Made by a program: the position numbers and the translations under genes
Assembly: GCF_900176535.1 (NCBI RefSeq)
Contig: NZ_FWXT01000001.1
Span: forward strand, 186,001 to 250,000
From: Pedobacter africanus
Lineage (GTDB): Bacteria > Bacteroidota > Bacteroidia > Sphingobacteriales > Sphingobacteriaceae
Direction of reading: 5' to 3'
Length of the DNA: 64,000 nucleotides
Part shown: positions 61,390 through 64,000 of the stretch, one piece after another
Numbering within the stretch: the first letter of the stretch is position 1
Layout of the letters: the number at the start of each line of letters is the position of its first letter
Notes under the pieces: generated by a model
Databases searched by the model: none
What the model was told of the DNA's origin: nothing
Seen by the model: the letters and a program-made list of their open reading frames with translations, nothing else

Positions 61390-61540
61390 ACAGTTCTGGT
61401 AAGCCGTATTTTTTTTCAACTTGACTCTGGCTGTACTCGCCATCTAAATACTCTAAAGCTACCTGGATCCTGAAACTATCAGAATGGATAGATTCTTTTC
61501 CTAATTTTCCCTTACGGGGTAATTCATTTGTAATACTCAT
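61376..61540 (-). pseudogene. truncated transposase OrfA-like (helix-turn-helix) fragment
   Basis: A reading frame of 54 codons from ATG 61540. The segment DSFRIQVALEYLDGEYSQ followed by SQVEKKYGLP has the pattern of the N-terminal helix-turn-helix of IS3-type OrfA proteins (FR..V..EYL.G..S...V..KYG). The homology stops after GLP and the frame runs into ELFIVL and a stop. The expected tail (normally continuing to a tryptophan-containing helix) and OrfB are absent. The break coincides with an inverted repeat. It is probably a decayed insertion sequence; a small intact DNA-binding protein cannot be excluded. Confidence 0.55.
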
Positions 61541-61626
61541 TTTCTTAAGTTTTGAAAACTTTCTTATGTAAACTTTTTTTAGGAATGGACACAACCAGGC
61601 TAGTCTGTTAGCGCTGTACCATCAGG

Positions 61627-62556
61627 CTATCGCTTTCCTGTCAGGTACATATAGTTACTAATCTTATCGCTCTGCAAACCAACAGCTTCTGCCGTCCTCT
61701 TTTGCAGAAATACACCGGCAAAAGCACTCAGATCAAATACGATCATGATCCAGGCGAATAACTGCAGCCCCATTACTGCGCCGATAAACAGGTGCATCAT
61801 TACAGCAGCAATAAGCGTTAACTGGTTGATACGCATAAACCGTATAAATATCAGTACCGGAAAAAATGCTTCTATAAAAAGCGTAGCCCAGCTTAAAAGC
61901 GCCGACATGCCCGGAAAACTCAACAGATTACGGAAGAGTGGAGTAAAATCCGTATAAAACTGTGGCTGATTGATGGCCTTCCAGATCGCAGTCCCTCCCA
62001 TCCAGTCCTGACCACTTTTAGAAACCCCTGCTGTAAGGTATACCATGCAAAGGTGCAATTGTAACACCAGCAGGTAAAGTTTAAGGTTTTCGGCATTTAT
62101 CGGACCGGCCTGCCCCCTCACCTCATCAATTGCATAGACCTTGCCTACCGGAAAAACAAAGGTGTAGAACAACAGCGAGAACAGAAAACCATCGAAGCCA
62201 AAGGCCAGCAGGTTATAGCCGTTAAAAATCATCATATGAATAACCAGACAGATAAAAGCACTGATCCGGGATTGATAGCCCAGCAACAATGTGCAAGCAG
62301 CAATACCAAAAACAATATAAGTGATGCTGAGAAAAAGATGCTCATTATGAATATGAAAAAAATCGGTCAGCAGAGGAAGTGCCAATGCATATTTTACGGC
62401 CATTGGCTTGGAAAGCACCCCCTGAATAATACCTTGCTGGCTGAAAAGCATGTCCAGATCATTAAATTCGGCAAAGATCTTAAAAAGCACTGCAATAGCA
62501 ACCCCGATGCGTAATATGGCCAGCTGGAAGCCTGGTTTAAGCTGAAGAGATTTCAT
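61627..62556 (-). CDS. HTTM domain membrane protein (SdpB / vitamin K-dependent carboxylase-like)
   Basis: A 309-residue protein with about six to eight transmembrane helices and the HTTM-type motif YLTAGVSKSGQDWMGGTAIW in the middle. HTTM proteins include SdpB, which with SdpA matures the SdpC toxin peptide in Bacillus, and the vitamin K-dependent carboxylases. The general role is modification or processing of exported peptides at the membrane, but most bacterial members are uncharacterised. It follows a small single-helix protein by 19 bp, as SdpB follows SdpA, and a small secreted protein is encoded further upstream. The downstream side is a transposase remnant. Family good, function open. 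Confidence 0.82.
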   Translation of the reverse strand: MKSLQLKPGFQLAILRIGVAIAVLFKIFAEFNDLDMLFSQQGIIQGVLSKPMAVKYALALPLLTDFFHIHNEHLFLSITYIVFGIAACTLLLGYQSRISAFICLVIHMMIFNGYNLLAFGFDGFLFSLLFYTFVFPVGKVYAIDEVRGQAGPINAENLKLYLLVLQLHLCMVYLTAGVSKSGQDWMGGTAIWKAINQPQFYTDFTPLFRNLLSFPGMSALLSWATLFIEAFFPVLIFIRFMRINQLTLIAAVMMHLFIGAVMGLQLFAWIMIVFDLSAFAGVFLQKRTAEAVGLQSDKISNYMYLTGKR

Positions 62557-62575
62557 GATGGTAAAGTTTAAGGGT

Positions 62576-63046
62576 TTATTGGGTATAGGTACCGGTGTAA
62601 ACCTCCCTGTAGGTGGCGGACGATTGGTTTAAGCGGTAGGCTGTAACCGTAGGCACCTGGTATTCACCCACCGAGATATGGGCTATAGCAGAGCCCGGGT
62701 ATTTGGCAAAAACATAGCTGGCCACAATACGCGACATCAGTTCGTAGGCCTTTCTGTTCCGGAAAGTGTGGATGGCAGCTCCGAACCTGCTGTCGAACAT
62801 GCTGGTCCCGGTGCCAAAGGCATCCTGCCGCAGGGTTTTATCAGACCTTAAGGTATAAACTTTAACAACAGTCTGGTTGCCTACGTTAGGCGAAAAGAAA
62901 CTGTAACCAAAGCCACCGCCGGTATAGGATGCATATGGCAGTACAATACTGTCTATAAATTTACTTTTGTAATCAAACAGGTTTGAACCAACAAAAACAA
63001 ACAGCAAGTGTATACCGAAAAACAATTTTAGGTGTAGATTTTTCAT
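62576..63046 (-). CDS. small membrane-anchored partner of the HTTM protein (SdpA-like)
   Basis: A 156-residue protein with one N-terminal transmembrane segment (LKLFFGIHLLFVFVGSNLF) and a soluble part outside. The stretch GGFGYSFFSPNVG resembles the aromatic-FF-x-PN block of SdpA and other proteins encoded beside HTTM genes. Size matches SdpA (158 aa in Bacillus). The gene lies 19 bp upstream of the HTTM gene on the same strand, so they are almost certainly co-transcribed. The assignment rests on size, topology, one motif and neighbourhood, so it is moderate. Confidence 0.55.
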   Translation of the reverse strand: MKNLHLKLFFGIHLLFVFVGSNLFDYKSKFIDSIVLPYASYTGGGFGYSFFSPNVGNQTVVKVYTLRSDKTLRQDAFGTGTSMFDSRFGAAIHTFRNRKAYELMSRIVASYVFAKYPGSAIAHISVGEYQVPTVTAYRLNQSSATYREVYTGTYTQ

Positions 63047-63065
63047 GATTTTTGGTTTTGGGATT

Positions 63066-63094
63066 AAAAAGGGGCGGGCCGTATCGCCCGCCCC
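63066..63094 (-). terminator. strong hairpin with U-tract after the small secreted protein gene
   Basis: Perfect 9-bp GC stem GGGGCGGGC/GCCCGCCCC (63071-63079 and 63086-63094) with a 6-nt loop; reading leftward it is followed by five U. It lies 24 bp past the stop of the gene at 63119 and 19 bp before the SdpA-like gene, so it should limit transcription into the sdpAB-like pair. Confidence 0.8.
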
Positions 63095-63118
63095 ACAATA
63101 GGTGATGTAAGGGTCGTT

Positions 63119-63547
63119 TTATCTCATTACTTTCATCGTCCTGTTGATCTGTACGGTTTTAATCGCTTGCTTCGACAGATTGGTATTCAGTTTAGAAATT
63201 ACAGCATCCTGTATTTCCTTGCCCGAGAATACGTTTTTAACCAGGATCACAATGTCATTAGCTGCCACGCCACCGCCAACCGGCCTTGAAGTACCACCGA
63301 TTTTACCGATACTGCCGAGCGCTGCTGTACCATAAGTTTTGGAGCTTAAACGGCCGCCTTTTGAATTGGTAACCGTAAAACGATAGGTAGAGGGATCCTG
63401 ACCTTTTAAGCTTTCCAGGATTTTGTCAACTTCGGCCTGTGAAGAAGTATTAACGATCAGACCTTTTGCAGTTTCCTGCTGAGCTTTAACCGTAGTTCCA
63501 AACATAACAATTAAAGCTGCACACAATGGGATGAATAGATTTTTCAT
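63119..63547 (-). CDS. small secreted protein of unknown function
   Basis: A 142-residue protein with signal peptide MKNLFIPLCAALIVMFGTTVKAQ. The mature part of about 118 residues contains no cysteine. It has a Gly-rich middle (GSIGKIGGTSRPVGGGVAAN) between two more ordered halves; the second, IVILVKNVFSGKEIQDAVIS, has alternating strand/helix character. I do not recognise a family. It sits between a CHAT-domain protein gene and the SdpA/HTTM-like pair and has its own terminator, so it is probably made in excess over them. It could be a substrate of the HTTM module, although it lacks the cysteines of SdpC. Confidence 0.7.
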   Translation of the reverse strand: MKNLFIPLCAALIVMFGTTVKAQQETAKGLIVNTSSQAEVDKILESLKGQDPSTYRFTVTNSKGGRLSSKTYGTAALGSIGKIGGTSRPVGGGVAANDIVILVKNVFSGKEIQDAVISKLNTNLSKQAIKTVQINRTMKVMR

Positions 63548-63653
63548 TTTTTCTGTTTTTTAAGGTTTAAATAATTCAATTTTCTATGTTGTCTAGACAC
63601 ACTACATTAGTCGTGGTCTTTACCAGAAGGGAAACAACATTTTAAACTTTTTT

Positions 63654-64000
63654 TTATTTTTTTCTTTTAAGCCAGAAAAACAGCATTGAAACAGCAATCA
63701 GCAGGGATCCCGCGATCCAGGAATATAGATTTTTATGATCTGCAGGAGGCAATGGGGCAGCATCTCCCACCAAAATTGCAGCTGCCCAGTAGTAAGGGAG
63801 GGTGTGCATCCTACCCTCGTCCCCAATCAGGTCAAGTTTTGCGGTATTCAGGGCCACGTCTTTGGGCAGCCCTTCGCGCAGGTGCGCATAAAAAGATTCT
63901 GTAAGTTTATAGGTGACCTGATCGTCTACCTGCCACAAGCTGGCAATGCTTGCAGGAACACCCGCAGCCATAAAGCCCCTGGCCATACTGAACACCCCTT
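63654..64000 (-). CDS. CHAT-domain protein, C-terminal end (N-terminal part beyond right edge)
   Basis: The frame is open from base 64000 to a stop at 63654 (about 115 codons). SMARGFMAAGVPASIASLWQ and ESFYAHLREGLPKDVALNTA, ending in YYWAAAILVGDAAPL, are the last strands and helices of a CHAT caspase-like protease domain. A transmembrane helix (LYSWIAGSLLIAVSMLFFWL) and the basic tail KRKK follow. Bacteroidota CHAT proteins usually have N-terminal TPR repeats; that part and the catalytic His/Cys lie outside the window. A GTG at 63995 is internal and not the real start. It precedes the small secreted protein gene by about 107 bp. Confidence 0.88.
   Translation of the reverse strand, partial: GVFSMARGFMAAGVPASIASLWQVDDQVTYKLTESFYAHLREGLPKDVALNTAKLDLIGDEGRMHTLPYYWAAAILVGDAAPLPPADHKNLYSWIAGSLLIAVSMLFFWLKRKK

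Noticed and set aside
1..64000. CRISPR arrays, prophage, integrase or attachment sites
   Set aside because: No regularly spaced repeats, phage structural genes, integrases or tRNA-associated direct repeats were seen. The only mobile-element trace is the short transposase fragment near 61.4 kb.

Overview
The window comes from a Bacteroidota genome, most likely Sphingobacteriaceae and probably Pedobacter or a close relative. The evidence is two SusC/SusD pairs, ECF sigma/FecR-type pairs, DUF4369-TlpA thioredoxins, Bacteroidota-style signal peptides and lipoproteins, and moderate-GC DNA with AT-rich spacers. The genus is inferred from gene content, not tested.

Layout. (1) 1-7.1 kb: the 5' part of a GH78 alpha-L-rhamnosidase leaving the left edge, a divergent IclR regulator, a large MscS-type channel and an exported thioredoxin-fold protein. 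(2) 7.3-18.1 kb, leftward: an ECF sigma factor, an unusual anti-sigma-like protein, SusC, SusD, a DUF4843 lipoprotein, a PKD-like lipoprotein and two TlpA-type thioredoxins. (3) 18.3-45.4 kb, leftward: a tightly packed run of 15 genes, with many overlaps and the largest gap 31 bp. In transcription order they are two PL1 pectate lyases, a beta-helix/DUF6298 protein, a GH140-like apiosidase, a GH43, a beta-propeller protein, a GH2, a GH78, a second (BNR) propeller, an alpha/beta-hydrolase with an STN-like N-terminus, a Tat-exported TIM-barrel protein, a beta-helix protein fused to an L-rhamnose mutarotase-like domain, a Gfo/Idh/MocA oxidoreductase, an SSS symporter and a second GH78-like rhamnosidase. 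(4) 45.7-50.2 kb: a DUF4180 gene, then a xylose module (LacI regulator divergent from xylB-xylA) with a CG-centred operator. (5) 50.3-61.2 kb, leftward: ECF sigma, FecR, SusC with an STN domain, SusD, two TlpA-type proteins and a third thioredoxin-fold protein. (6) 61.3-64.0 kb, leftward: a transposase remnant, an HTTM membrane protein, a small partner protein, a small secreted protein and the C-terminal end of a CHAT-domain protein at the right edge.

How it fits together. Region 3 reads as a catabolic operon for a rhamnose-, apiose- and galacturonate-containing pectin. Its enzyme set recalls rhamnogalacturonan II or side-chain-rich rhamnogalacturonan I, but it has no SusC/D of its own. The lyases cut the backbone, the exo-enzymes and esterase trim side chains, the mutarotase-like domain and oxidoreductase handle released sugars, and the symporter imports them. 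The flanking SusCD loci carry thioredoxins instead of glycosidases and probably serve other ligands. The xyl module feeds xylose into the pentose phosphate pathway.

The most interesting items are the beta-helix/mutarotase fusion, the STN/hydrolase fusion, the SusCD-free operon, the FecR-less anti-sigma protein, the HTTM/small partner/secreted protein/CHAT neighbourhood, and several palindromic non-coding elements.
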